The notes: a model not told the origin generated them from the sequence alone. Shown: positions 24,537 to 32,739, numbered from the stretch's first letter. The stretch is 64,000 nt of DNA from Rugamonas rivuli (GCF_009380165.1 NZ_WHUF01000003.1:372001-436000); one strand, 5' to 3'. Translations and numbers: made by a program.

Positions 24537-24665
24537 ATGACCATCACGATGGGGCGCCCGACGCCTCTGGGCGCAGCTTACGCCCGCAGTTTGTGCCCGC
24601 AGTCCCGCCGGCATTTTTATCGCGCGCGCCCAAGCGCGCTCTCGCGCGCGACACGCGGGGGATGA
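24537..24665 (+). CDS. short Arg-rich leader ORF (42 aa) upstream of C39 peptidase
   Basis: ATG 24537 has GGAG 6 bases upstream. The 42 codons give a basic product (starts MTITMGRPTP, then SLCPQSRRHFYRARP) and stop at 24665, five bases before the peptidase ATG. Its frame differs from that of the peptidase. Terminating right on top of the peptidase's GGGGGA ribosome site is typical of translational coupling. It may be a regulatory leader rather than a functional protein. Confidence 0.45.
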   Translation: MTITMGRPTPLGAAYARSLCPQSRRHFYRARPSALSRATRGG

Positions 24666-24669
24666 CGCC

Positions 24670-25437
24670 ATGCTGATGATCCTGCTCGGCATCATCGCCG
24701 CCGCGATAGGCGGCGCCGGGGCCATGTCCCGCCACGAACCGCTGGACCGTCCCAAGGGCCAGTTCGAAATGCCGCAGACCCTGCTGGGCGGCGGCGCCTA
24801 CACGCAATCGGTAACGATGGAGCCGTTCTCCGAGCTCAAGTACAAACACATCGTGCGCCAGGCCTTCGACTTCAGCTGCGGCTCGGCCGCGCTGGTGACC
24901 ATCCTCAACTACCACCTGGGCGTCATGGTCAACGAACAGCAAGCCATGGAAGGCATGCTGGACAAGGGCGAAAAGGAAAAGATCATCGAGCGGCGCGGCT
25001 TTTCGCTGCTGGACATGAAGCGCTACGTCGGCTCGCTGGGCCTGTCGGGCGCCGGCTTCAAGGCCGAGATCAAGGACTTGATGACGCTGGAAGAACCGGC
25101 CATCGTGCCGATCGACTACGCCGGCTCCAAGCACTTCGTGGTGTTGCGCGGCATCCGCGGCGGCGTGGTCTACATCGCCGACCCGTCGGCGGGCAACATC
25201 GCCTTCTCGGTCGAGGAATTCGCGCGCTGGTGGGACAAGAACACCCTGTTCATCATCTCCCCGGCCAAGGGCCAGACCCCGGTGGCGCAACTGGCGCTCA
25301 ACGACCAGGAGCTGGCCGTGGCCGACATGGACCGCGTCACCGGCAAGGGCCGGCAGGACGGCCTTTCCAATGCGGCCCAGCTGTTGCTGCGCGCCGTCAA
25401 CACGGGCGCCGCCGGCACCTGGATGCATCGCAATTAA
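24670..25437 (+). CDS. C39 family peptidase, membrane-anchored
   Basis: 255 residues with an N-terminal hydrophobic segment (residues 1-18) and then the C39 fold. The oxyanion Gln64 and nucleophile Cys70 lie in RQAFDFSCGSAAL, His155 in KHFVVLRG, and Asp171 in IADPSAG; all catalytic positions are intact. It lacks the ABC-transporter parts usually fused to C39 domains in bacteriocin exporters. It is first in a six-gene operon with two outer-membrane barrels, and divergent from secreted proteins bearing a motif reminiscent of double-glycine leaders. Proposed role: periplasmic processing of those subunits. Confidence 0.85.
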   Translation: MLMILLGIIAAAIGGAGAMSRHEPLDRPKGQFEMPQTLLGGGAYTQSVTMEPFSELKYKHIVRQAFDFSCGSAALVTILNYHLGVMVNEQQAMEGMLDKGEKEKIIERRGFSLLDMKRYVGSLGLSGAGFKAEIKDLMTLEEPAIVPIDYAGSKHFVVLRGIRGGVVYIADPSAGNIAFSVEEFARWWDKNTLFIISPAKGQTPVAQLALNDQELAVADMDRVTGKGRQDGLSNAAQLLLRAVNTGAAGTWMHRN

Positions 25438-25486
25438 CCCCCGCGCCTTTCCCACTCTCGCGCCTACTCTCTCAAGGATGACCAAG

Positions 25487-26497
25487 ATGATTTTCCGTAC
25501 CCTGCCTATCGCCGCAGCCATTGCCGCCACCCTGCTGGCGCTGCCCGCTTCGGCGCAACAGACCGCCGCCCCCGCCAGCGCCGACGCCGCGCGCGACGCG
25601 CTGGCCAAGAAGGAAGGCGAAGGCGACCAGAGCGCCCTGCTGAAGCAAACCCTGACCGCCGTCGACAAGCAGTACAGCCTGATCCGCCGCAACCAGCTGG
25701 CCGTCACCTACGACGTCAACTACTCCTACGTCGGCGAGGAACGCATCGTCACCGACCTGGCCAACGGCAGCACCACGCTGTTCAACATCGAGAACACCAG
25801 CTCGCACAGCATCACCAACACCTTCTCGGCCGACTACGGCCTGCTCGACAACCTGACCGGCAACGTCACCCTGCCCTTCATCTCGCGCTACTCGGACAAC
25901 AACCTGTCCAACGGCGCCTCCAACTCGCTGGGCGACATGCTGCTGGGCGCGCGCTGGCAGCCGTTCGAAGCGCGCCGCGACACGCCCAACCTGACCGTCA
26001 CCAGCAACTTCCGCCTGCCGACCGGCCGCAGCCCGTTCAAGATCATCGCCGGCAGCGGCGAAGCCACCGGCAGCGGCGTCGGCGCCTTCACGGCCGGCAT
26101 CAACGTCAACAAGATCGTCGACCCGGTCGCGCTGTTCGGCTCGCTGAACTACACCGCCAGCCTGCCCGCCAAGCATCTGTACCAGGTCAACGGCACCCGC
26201 ATCCTGACCCGCGTCCAGCCGGGCGGCACGGTCGGCTTCGGCATGGGCTTCGCCTGGGCGCTGTCCTACGGCATCTCCACCACCATCTCCTTCCAGGAAG
26301 CGATCTCGGCCGGCTCGAAGCTGCGCTTCGCCGACGGCCTGGAAGCCAAGACCCATATGCAGACGTCCAGCATCCTCAACATGGGCATCGGCTACCGCAT
26401 CTCGCCCAAGACCACCGTCAACGTCTCGGTCGGCATCGGCCTGACGCCGGACTCGCCCAACCTGACGCTGGGCATGAACATCCCGCTGAACTTCTGA
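25487..26497 (+). CDS. outer-membrane beta-barrel protein (transporter, MetA-pathway phenol-degradation-like)
   Basis: 336 residues from ATG 25487, preceded by AAGGA at 8 bases; the ATG three codons earlier has none. Signal peptide MIFRTLPIAAAIAATLLALPASA. After a short Ala/Lys helical region the mature protein alternates hydrophobic and polar residues with aromatic girdle residues, for example NQLAVTYDVNYSYVGEERIV and NLTVTSNFRLPTGRSPF. It ends in a Phe-terminated strand (LTLGMNIPLNF), the outer-membrane sorting signal. It would provide the channel or anchor for the system. Substrate unknown. Confidence 0.78.
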   Translation: MIFRTLPIAAAIAATLLALPASAQQTAAPASADAARDALAKKEGEGDQSALLKQTLTAVDKQYSLIRRNQLAVTYDVNYSYVGEERIVTDLANGSTTLFNIENTSSHSITNTFSADYGLLDNLTGNVTLPFISRYSDNNLSNGASNSLGDMLLGARWQPFEARRDTPNLTVTSNFRLPTGRSPFKIIAGSGEATGSGVGAFTAGINVNKIVDPVALFGSLNYTASLPAKHLYQVNGTRILTRVQPGGTVGFGMGFAWALSYGISTTISFQEAISAGSKLRFADGLEAKTHMQTSSILNMGIGYRISPKTTVNVSVGIGLTPDSPNLTLGMNIPLNF

Positions 26498-26512
26498 CAT
26501 GCGTAGCCATCC

Positions 26513-28150
26513 ATGAGCCAGCACAGCCCAGTCCTTGCGCGCCGCCGCGCCATCGCCGCCGCCGTGGCGCGCGCGTGCGCGGTGTTCGCGCTCTGCCCGC
26601 TGGCGGCGCACGCGGCGCTGACCGAGAACCTGACCACCAGCGTGGTCGCCATGGCGCTCGGCAACGCGGTCACGGCCGACCCGCCCGGCATCGCCTCGAT
26701 CCACTTCAACCCCGCCGGCCTGGCGCGGCTGACCGGCGACGGCGAAAGCATCCACAACTTCGTGGCCTCGATCCGCACCGCGGCCAGCTTCACGCCCGGC
26801 CCCAACTTCGACATCGGCGGCTGGAAGGATGACCCGATCTCCAACACCCGCACCGGCCCGGTGCGCCAGGTGATGTACGTGCCCGGCTACGGCATGCCCG
26901 GCTGGCGCCTGCCCGCCGTGGCCGTGCCCGGCATCGGCATGTACTGGAACACGGCCGGCTCGCCATGGACCTTCGCCACCGACAGCTATATGTCGCAGGC
27001 GATGAGCCTGGACCGCACCACCGATCCCAACGACCCCGGCCAATACCAGGGCCGGCAGGAGCAGATCCAGCGCCTGGTCTACCTGTCGCCGTCGGTCGGC
27101 TACAAGTACTCGGACACGCTGCGCTTCGGCGTCTCGGTGCCGATCGCCCACGCCGCCTTCGTGGTCGACACCAATATGCGCTTCCCCAACGAGCTGCTGG
27201 GCGTGTTCGGCCAGCTGCAAAAGGGCTGGTGCCCCGAGGACGGCGGCAACATCATCGACGTGCTGGGCTTCGGCGTCTGCGGCGGCGGCAAGGACGGCAT
27301 GGTCAGCCCGTTCAAGAAGGCCGCCAACATGCGGCTGGAACTGACGGCGCCGTTCGACCCCACCATCAACTTCGGCGTGCTGTGGGAGCCCAAGCCGTGG
27401 ATCGCGCTGGGCGCGGTCTACCAGGGCGGATCCAAGACCCACTACACCGGCACCTATGTGTTCGACACCGAGCCCATGCTGCGCAATTTCGTGCGCGGCA
27501 TGAACGCCTCGCTGCTGGGCCCGATCGCCGGCGCCGTGCTGGGCTTCCCGACCTCGATCCCGGCCACGCAGAAGGGCAATATGAGCGCCATCATCCCCTT
27601 CCCTTCGCACCTGCAGGTGGGGATCAAGCTCAAGCCCATCCGCTACGCCCAGCTCAACGTCGACGCCAGCTACGCCCGCTGGAGCGAGTGGGATGCGCTG
27701 CGCTTCCAGTTCGACCAGAGCGTCAAGCTGCTGGAGGTGGCGCGGCTGTACGGCATTCCCGATTCGAGCAAGCTGATCATCCCGCGCGGCTACAAGAGCG
27801 TGGTCAACCTGGCCTACGGCCTGCAACTGTTCCCGATGGAGAAACTGGCGCTGCGCTTCGGCTACGAGCCGCGCAAGACGTCGGTGCCGAACAACAAGAT
27901 CGACCTGCTGGCGCCGCTGCCCAACACCAAGCTGCTGAGCGCCGGCCTGAGCTACAAGGTCAGCAAGAACATGGAGGTCAGCGTCACCGGTTCCTACATG
28001 ACCGGCAAGTTCGACGTGCCGGCCAACACCGATTGCAATCTGAACTGCAGCAATTTCCTCAACATCATCTACAACCCCTACGCCGGACAAAACGTCAAGG
28101 GCGACATCCATGTGCGCTATTTTGGTTTTGAAATCAACAAGCGTTTCTGA
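26513..28150 (+). CDS. OmpP1/FadL family outer-membrane protein
   Basis: 545 residues, 15 bases after the preceding gene. Signal sequence up to AAHA, and the FadL-like N-terminus (LTENLTTSVVAMALGNAVTADPPGIASIHFNPAGLARL) in which the NPAGLA motif is characteristic. Long loops with Cys residues (WCPEDGGNI, FGVCGGG, DCNLNCSN) may form disulphides. C-terminal strand VRYFGFEINKRF ends in Phe. FadL relatives import hydrophobic molecules; in Acinetobacter Fil loci a FadL-like protein accompanies the subunits, so here it may act in assembly. That last point is inference. Confidence 0.82.
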   Translation: MSQHSPVLARRRAIAAAVARACAVFALCPLAAHAALTENLTTSVVAMALGNAVTADPPGIASIHFNPAGLARLTGDGESIHNFVASIRTAASFTPGPNFDIGGWKDDPISNTRTGPVRQVMYVPGYGMPGWRLPAVAVPGIGMYWNTAGSPWTFATDSYMSQAMSLDRTTDPNDPGQYQGRQEQIQRLVYLSPSVGYKYSDTLRFGVSVPIAHAAFVVDTNMRFPNELLGVFGQLQKGWCPEDGGNIIDVLGFGVCGGGKDGMVSPFKKAANMRLELTAPFDPTINFGVLWEPKPWIALGAVYQGGSKTHYTGTYVFDTEPMLRNFVRGMNASLLGPIAGAVLGFPTSIPATQKGNMSAIIPFPSHLQVGIKLKPIRYAQLNVDASYARWSEWDALRFQFDQSVKLLEVARLYGIPDSSKLIIPRGYKSVVNLAYGLQLFPMEKLALRFGYEPRKTSVPNNKIDLLAPLPNTKLLSAGLSYKVSKNMEVSVTGSYMTGKFDVPANTDCNLNCSNFLNIIYNPYAGQNVKGDIHVRYFGFEINKRF

Positions 28151-28168
28151 TTTTTTAAGGAGCACAAT

Positions 28169-28726
28169 ATGACGACATCCATCCCTACCCAATGCAAGCG
28201 CGGCCTGGTGCTGCTGGCCATGGCCGCAGCCTGCGCCGGCGCCCACGCCGCCTCGATCCCGCCGGCCAAGCAGGCGCTGGTCGACAAGGTGCTGAAGCTG
28301 TGGAACCCAGACAACATCGGCCAGCAGATGCTGCAAGCGCCGGTGGCCGACGCGGTCCAGCAGGCGCGCGCCATGCTGCAAGGCCGTGCCGTGCCGGAGA
28401 AGCGCGACGCGGCGATGAACGACATCGTCGGCGAAGCCAAGCAGTTCATGGCCGACGCCACGCCGATCACCAAGGGCAGCGCCGACAAGCTGATCCCGAC
28501 CACCATCGCCCCGCTGCTGGCCGAGCGCTACACCGAGGAAGAGCTGAAGCAACTGATCGCCATCCTCGAATCGCCGGTCAAGAAGAAGTTCGAAGCGATG
28601 CTGCCGGAAATGCAGAAGACGCTGGGCGAAGGCGTAGCCGCCGACACCCGCGCCGTCATCGATCCCAAACTGCAAGGCCTGAAGGAAAAAATCGGCCTGC
28701 GTCTGCGCGCTGCGGTCACGCCATGA
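28169..28726 (+). CDS. DUF2059-like periplasmic protein
   Basis: 185 residues. Signal peptide to AGAHA, then a helical body; IAPLLAERYTEEELKQLIAILESPVKKKFEAMLPEM is the typical DUF2059 signature (tandem helices with ESPxxKKF). An AAGGAG site precedes the ATG. Its stop overlaps the AraC-type start (ATGA), coupling the two. DUF2059 proteins are periplasmic and of unknown function; a chaperone or adaptor role in this operon is a guess. Confidence 0.8.
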   Translation: MTTSIPTQCKRGLVLLAMAAACAGAHAASIPPAKQALVDKVLKLWNPDNIGQQMLQAPVADAVQQARAMLQGRAVPEKRDAAMNDIVGEAKQFMADATPITKGSADKLIPTTIAPLLAERYTEEELKQLIAILESPVKKKFEAMLPEMQKTLGEGVAADTRAVIDPKLQGLKEKIGLRLRAAVTP

Positions 28727-29724
28727 CTTACTCCTCCGCCCTGCATCTGGTGCGCGGCGTCAAATCGCGCCTGACCCATTCCGGCGTGGAAGCGGAAGCG
28801 CTGTTCGCGCAAGCCGGACTGGACGAAGGGGACGGCCTCGCCTGCGACGCCCTCACGCTGTCCGACAAACTCAGCCACCTGTGGGAACTGGTGGTGGAAA
28901 AATCCGGCGATCCGCTGATCGGCCTGAAGATCTCCTCGCCGCACCGGCTCGGCTGGCTGGGCGTGATGGGCCACATCATGCTGGTGTCGCCGACGGTGCA
29001 GAGTTCGATCGAGCGCTGCCATGGACACACCCGCGTCGGCCTGCTGCTGCCCGGTGCGCGCCGCGACGTGCCGCAACAGCGCTACGACTTCGTCTGGTGC
29101 GTGCTGCTGCGTTCGCTGCGCTGCGCCGCCGGCCGCGACGACATCGCGCCGGTGGTGGTCGAATACACCTTCCCGGAACCGGCCAACGCCCACGTGTACG
29201 CGGAAACCTTCGGCTGCCCGGTCAAGTTTTCCATGCCGCACAACGTGATGGAATTTTCCGACACCGACCTGGTCATGGCGCTGCCGGCCAACCCGCCGCT
29301 GGTGCCCGGCAGCGGCGAACGCGTGCTGGCCTCGCTGGCACGCGCCGAGCCGCCGACCTTCAGCGCCAAGGTGCAGGCGCTGCTGGCCAGCCTGCTGCCC
29401 AAGGGCCCGCCGCACCGCGACGACGTCGCCGCCCAGCTGATGATGAGCGAGCGCACCTTGCAGCGCCGGCTGGCCGAGGAAGGCACCAGCTTCACCAACC
29501 TGGTCGACGACACCCGGCGCGAACTGGCGCGGCAATCGCTCAGTTGCGGCGAACTGTCGCTGAAGATGCTCAGCTTCCAGCTGGGCTTCTCGGAACCGAG
29601 CGCCTTCTACCGGGCCTGCAAGCGCTGGTTCGGCATGGCGCCGTCGGACATCGTACACATGGCGCATCAGCCGGGTCCCGAGCCCGAATCGATGCACGCC
29701 GGCACGCCGCGCAAGACGGCATAA
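28723..29724 (+). CDS. AraC family transcriptional regulator
   Basis: 333 residues, coupled to the DUF2059 gene by a 4-base overlap. The N-terminal ligand domain (residues 1-200) resembles the arabinose-binding-like domain of the OruR/ArgR group (ALFAQAGLDEGD, LIGLKISSPHRLGWLGVMGHIMLVSPTV). The C-terminal 100 residues contain two HTHs: VAAQLMMSERTLQRRLAEEGTSF and LKMLSFQLGFSEPSAFYRACKRWFGMAPSD. Its place inside the export operon makes it a likely local activator. The conserved elements upstream of the two major subunit genes are candidate binding sites. Confidence 0.85.
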   Translation: MTYSSALHLVRGVKSRLTHSGVEAEALFAQAGLDEGDGLACDALTLSDKLSHLWELVVEKSGDPLIGLKISSPHRLGWLGVMGHIMLVSPTVQSSIERCHGHTRVGLLLPGARRDVPQQRYDFVWCVLLRSLRCAAGRDDIAPVVVEYTFPEPANAHVYAETFGCPVKFSMPHNVMEFSDTDLVMALPANPPLVPGSGERVLASLARAEPPTFSAKVQALLASLLPKGPPHRDDVAAQLMMSERTLQRRLAEEGTSFTNLVDDTRRELARQSLSCGELSLKMLSFQLGFSEPSAFYRACKRWFGMAPSDIVHMAHQPGPEPESMHAGTPRKTA

Positions 29725-29748
29725 CAACAACAAAAAGGAGACGGGGCG

Positions 29749-30462
29749 ATGGGATGGCTAACGAATAATCAAAGCAAGTCGATGCTGGGTCAGCTGCTGG
29801 TCAAACAGAAGCTGATTACCGAAGAACAGCTGGCCGCGGCCATCGAACTGCAACGCACGACGGGCCAGCGGCTCGGTGATATTTTCGCCGAGCTGAACCT
29901 GATTACGCAGCAGCACATCGAAGAAGCGCTGCGCAAACAGCGCCGTCTGCGGATGGCGGCGGCCATCGCCACCTCGCTGCTGGCGCCGATGGAAACCTAT
30001 GCCGCGCAAGCCTTGCCGTCATTGGCGGTGGGCACGCCGGTGGTGCTGAGCAAGGACCAGCGCGGCCTGCAGATCAAGGAACGCGCCGGCCTGCAGGCGC
30101 TGAGCGAAGAGGAACTGGGCGAGACGTCGGCGCAAGGTCTCAGCGACGAGCTGATCCACGCCGTCAAGTCGGCCAAGGGCAACGGCCTGGAAGTGGTGGG
30201 CGACATGGCCAAGCTGCTCAACCCGGTGCTGGGTTTCCTCGAAGCCGACACCAGCATGAAGAATGTGGTCTACGACCCCAGCAAGGCCACCGCGACCATC
30301 AACAAGGATGGCTCGCTGACCTTGAGCCTGCCGTCATCGATCGGCGAGCTCAACTTCAACAACATCCGCGTGCGCGGCACCGAGGGATCGAGTTTCGGCA
30401 GCATCTCGATCAAGGGCATCGACCTGACGGGCACCTCGATCACGCTGGCCTTCCATCACTGA
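29749..30462 (+). CDS. MshEN-like domain fused through a signal-anchor to a secreted-subunit-like domain
   Basis: 237 residues, 24 bases after the AraC gene with AAGGAG upstream. Residues 12-35 and 41-64 are two 24-residue repeats of the MshEN pattern RLGxxLLxxGxIxxxxLxxxLxxQ, separated by exactly five residues. The Arg is Met in repeat 1, and the central Gly is Lys21 and Asn50. Then comes KQRRLR plus a hydrophobic stretch (69-80) and TYAAQA, like an internal signal sequence. The rest carries LQALSEEELGETSAQGL (115-131), a variant of the locus motif, and ends SFGSISIKGIDLTGTSITLAFHH, aligned with the major subunit C-terminus. Topology would be cytosolic N-terminus, periplasmic C-terminus. Confidence 0.75.
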   Translation: MGWLTNNQSKSMLGQLLVKQKLITEEQLAAAIELQRTTGQRLGDIFAELNLITQQHIEEALRKQRRLRMAAAIATSLLAPMETYAAQALPSLAVGTPVVLSKDQRGLQIKERAGLQALSEEELGETSAQGLSDELIHAVKSAKGNGLEVVGDMAKLLNPVLGFLEADTSMKNVVYDPSKATATINKDGSLTLSLPSSIGELNFNNIRVRGTEGSSFGSISIKGIDLTGTSITLAFHH

Positions 30463-31001
30463 ACCAGGGCGCTGGCCTTCAGCTGGGCCAGCATCGCATC
30501 GGCCAGTTCGCGCGCCACCGATTCGCCGGTGGCGAAGCGGCTGGCCTGGATGTGGACGATGCGCGACCAGCCCGGTTTTTCATTGCCGCGCGCGCCATAG
30601 GACAGCGTCACGACGACATCGGCCGAGCCGTCGGTATCGGCCATGATGCGGTTGATTTCCACCGTCAACACGTTACGGTAGTCGCGCTCGCTGGCGGACA
30701 GATAGGGCGCCAGCTGGGACTTCGTCATCGGCCGCAAATGCTGGACGATGCCGTTGCCGATTTCCTTGCAGCGCACGCTGGACGCCTGCTGTTCCTGCTC
30801 GGTGGCGACCGGCTTGGACTGGACGGCGCTGCGTTCGTGCTTGGTCCAGCCGGTGCTGGTCTTGCCGCTGAAAACAATCTGCAGCGACTTCTGCTCGATG
30901 GCAGGCTGCGCGCCCGTGCCTTGCACCGCGACGACCTGCGGCCCGCCGCATCCCGCCAGCGCCAGAACCAGCGACAACACACCTAATCGAAAACGCATCA
31001 T
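30456..31001 (-). CDS. lipoprotein of unknown function
   Basis: 181 residues if started at ATG 31001, where AGAGG lies 8 bases upstream; longer in-frame starts exist but add non-signal sequence. Lipoprotein signal with LALAGC (Cys18). The mature part contains LQIVFSGKTSTGWTKHERSAV, SVRCKEIGNGIVQHLRP and VLTVEINRIMADTDGSADVVVTLSYGA. It is convergent with the MshEN fusion and overlaps its end by 7 bases. It may belong to the surface system by position only; I do not recognise the family. Confidence 0.65.
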   Translation of the reverse strand: MMRFRLGVLSLVLALAGCGGPQVVAVQGTGAQPAIEQKSLQIVFSGKTSTGWTKHERSAVQSKPVATEQEQQASSVRCKEIGNGIVQHLRPMTKSQLAPYLSASERDYRNVLTVEINRIMADTDGSADVVVTLSYGARGNEKPGWSRIVHIQASRFATGESVARELADAMLAQLKASALVQ

Positions 31002-31207
31002 GCGCATGGCCTCTAAAGAAATTAAAGATGCCATCATGACAGGAAAAATTAGAGGGCGGTGTCGGCAATTCTTACAAGCCGGCCTGGGCAAATCCGGAGC
31101 GGTTTGCCAAGCGCTTGATCTATAGCGAATAAATACTTGGGCATGGAATTCGCTCGGCAGCAGGGGCAGCACTGTTAACCACTTCTCCCTCTACCAAGGA
31201 AACTGCC

Positions 31208-32212
31208 ATGAAAACTCTACGATTGATGCGGCCATGCTGGCTGCTTGCCGTCGCCGCAGGATTCGCCCTCGCCGGCCCTGCATCGGCCACGCCGACCGAC
31301 GATCCGTTCTCCCAATACAGCCTCACCCATGGATTCGACTTCAGGCCGGCCGGCGGCATCCTGTCCGGCGTCTGGAACTACCGGGTCGCCACCCGCGCCT
31401 CGGCGCCCACCGTGCAATGCGTGCTGGCCGCTTCGGTCCCGATGCCGGTCACCGCCACCCAGAACTGCAACTCGGTAGCGCTCAGTGGCGCCAATGCCGA
31501 CGCCAACGCGTCCGTCACGACCGCCACTTTTGTTCCCGGCCATGCGTCCGGGGTGGTCCACGTGGATGGCTTTGCCGACGTGCCGGGGCGGGGATCGGCT
31601 TCATCGGCGGCGCTATCGCAGGTTCGCGTCCACGGCGGCGACCTGATGCGCAACGGCCGCATCAAATGGGGCCCCGCGTTCAGCATGAGCGCCACCAAGC
31701 GTGCCAGCGTCCGCGCGCGCGACCCCATCTCCTTCGACGTACTCGATCCCATCACCGGCCTGCACTCGACCGGCGTGCTGGAGGACATCGATGCCGAACT
31801 CAACGGTGCGGGTTCGGCCTCCTGGTCCGGCAACGTGCTGTCGGTGGATGCCGACCAGTTCGTCTTCACCATCGACATGGACAGCTCCTTCATTCCGGCC
31901 AGCGAGCGCGGCACGGTCGACTTCATCATCGACCATGGCATCGTCACCACCTCGATGAGCACCGGCATCTTCGCTGGCCTGCTGCCGTCGGTAGGCAGCA
32001 GCGGCACGTTTTCCACCGCGTTCAGCAACGATCTGACCCTGGACTACGACTTGGGCGGCATGGGCGGTCCGAACGCGCTGGTCGACTTCGACTTCGGCAA
32101 CGCCAGCGATGCCGTCGCCATGCCGGCGCCCGACACGCTGCTGCTGGCGGGCACGGGCCTGATGCTGCTGGGACTGTTCGTCCGGCGCAGTCAGGCATCG
32201 CAAGGGCAATGA
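31208..32212 (+). CDS. exported protein with PEP-CTERM-like sorting tail
   Basis: 334 residues. Signal peptide to AGPASA, a Ser/Ala/Val-rich beta-type body with several DxDxD-like patches (FTIDMDSSF, DYDLGGMGG), and a C-terminus AVAMPAPDTLLLAGTGLMLLGLFVRR followed by a short basic tail. That order (short motif, hydrophobic helix, Arg cluster) is the PEP-CTERM architecture; the motif here is PAP instead of PEP. Exosortase would cleave and anchor it; no exosortase gene is in the window. AAGGAAACTGCC precedes the ATG. Function unknown. Confidence 0.7.
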   Translation: MKTLRLMRPCWLLAVAAGFALAGPASATPTDDPFSQYSLTHGFDFRPAGGILSGVWNYRVATRASAPTVQCVLAASVPMPVTATQNCNSVALSGANADANASVTTATFVPGHASGVVHVDGFADVPGRGSASSAALSQVRVHGGDLMRNGRIKWGPAFSMSATKRASVRARDPISFDVLDPITGLHSTGVLEDIDAELNGAGSASWSGNVLSVDADQFVFTIDMDSSFIPASERGTVDFIIDHGIVTTSMSTGIFAGLLPSVGSSGTFSTAFSNDLTLDYDLGGMGGPNALVDFDFGNASDAVAMPAPDTLLLAGTGLMLLGLFVRRSQASQGQ

Positions 32213-32220
32213 AAGAAAAA

Positions 32221-32248
32221 TCCCGAAAGCCGTCGCCGGCTTTCGGGA
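32221..32248 (-). terminator. intrinsic terminator of the orphan minus-strand gene
   Basis: TCCCGAAAGCC (32221-32231) pairs with GGCTTTCGGGA (32238-32248). Read on the minus strand the stem is followed by TTTTTCTTTC, so it ends the gene at 32265. It may also stop plus-strand read-through. Confidence 0.8.
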
Positions 32249-32264
32249 TATCCGCTTGCTGACG

Positions 32265-32645
32265 CTATATCAGCGCCGCCCGCAGCACAAACATCATTGC
32301 TTCCTTCTCAGTTGAAAACTGTATAAATCGTTCCCAATGACCATGTTTCTGATTGTAGACATCGAAGCCATTCTCCACCGGCACGCAATACCAGCCATCA
32401 ACCGCATCAGGCGCCCAGTGCAGCCGATCCGAGCCCGAGAAAAACTCACGCACTCTGCCCGCCAGATCAGGTACTCGTGCCCACACCGCGTCGAACGCGC
32501 TTTCCAATTGCGGCAGCAATAGCGCCAGATCCACCTCATAGCCATCAGCGAGCACATCGCAAAGAGCGTAAGCAGCGAAATCAGGATCTTCAAGAAACAT
32601 TGCAGCCATCGCTACGTCATGCGATATGTCTGTTATATCCTTCAT
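32265..32645 (-). CDS. orphan acidic protein, possible immunity-type
   Basis: 126 residues, strongly acidic in the first half (MKDITDISHDVAMAAMFLEDPDF). The second half has WYCVPVENGFDVYNQKHGHWERFIQFSTEKEAMMFVLR, a pattern seen in small immunity-like or SMI1-like proteins; I cannot name a family. Codon use and GC are visibly lower than in the neighbours (many ATA, CTT, GAT, TTT codons). It is isolated between two terminators. This suggests recent acquisition. No toxin gene is adjacent, so an immunity role is only a possibility. Confidence 0.6.
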   Translation of the reverse strand: MKDITDISHDVAMAAMFLEDPDFAAYALCDVLADGYEVDLALLLPQLESAFDAVWARVPDLAGRVREFFSGSDRLHWAPDAVDGWYCVPVENGFDVYNQKHGHWERFIQFSTEKEAMMFVLRAALI

Positions 32646-32673
32646 TTTTTTGTTGATGCCTCACACAACGTCA

Positions 32674-32700
32674 ATAAAAAAAGCAGCCCGAAGGCTGCTT
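32674..32700 (-). terminator. intrinsic terminator of the M28 peptidase gene
   Basis: AAGCAGCC (32681-32688), loop CGAA, GGCTGCTT (32693-32700). On the minus strand a run of seven Ts follows the stem. It lies 40 bases beyond the peptidase stop. Confidence 0.85.
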
Positions 32701-32739
32701 TGTGGCCGCGTCAAACACGCGGCGGGACCTGCGCTTGTC

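Noticed and set aside
25472..28675. Minus-strand open frame of over 1000 codons opposite the barrel and FadL genes
   Set aside because: It is antisense to three genes with clear families and signal peptides; the Gln/Arg/Ala/Val-rich composition is what GC-rich third positions produce.
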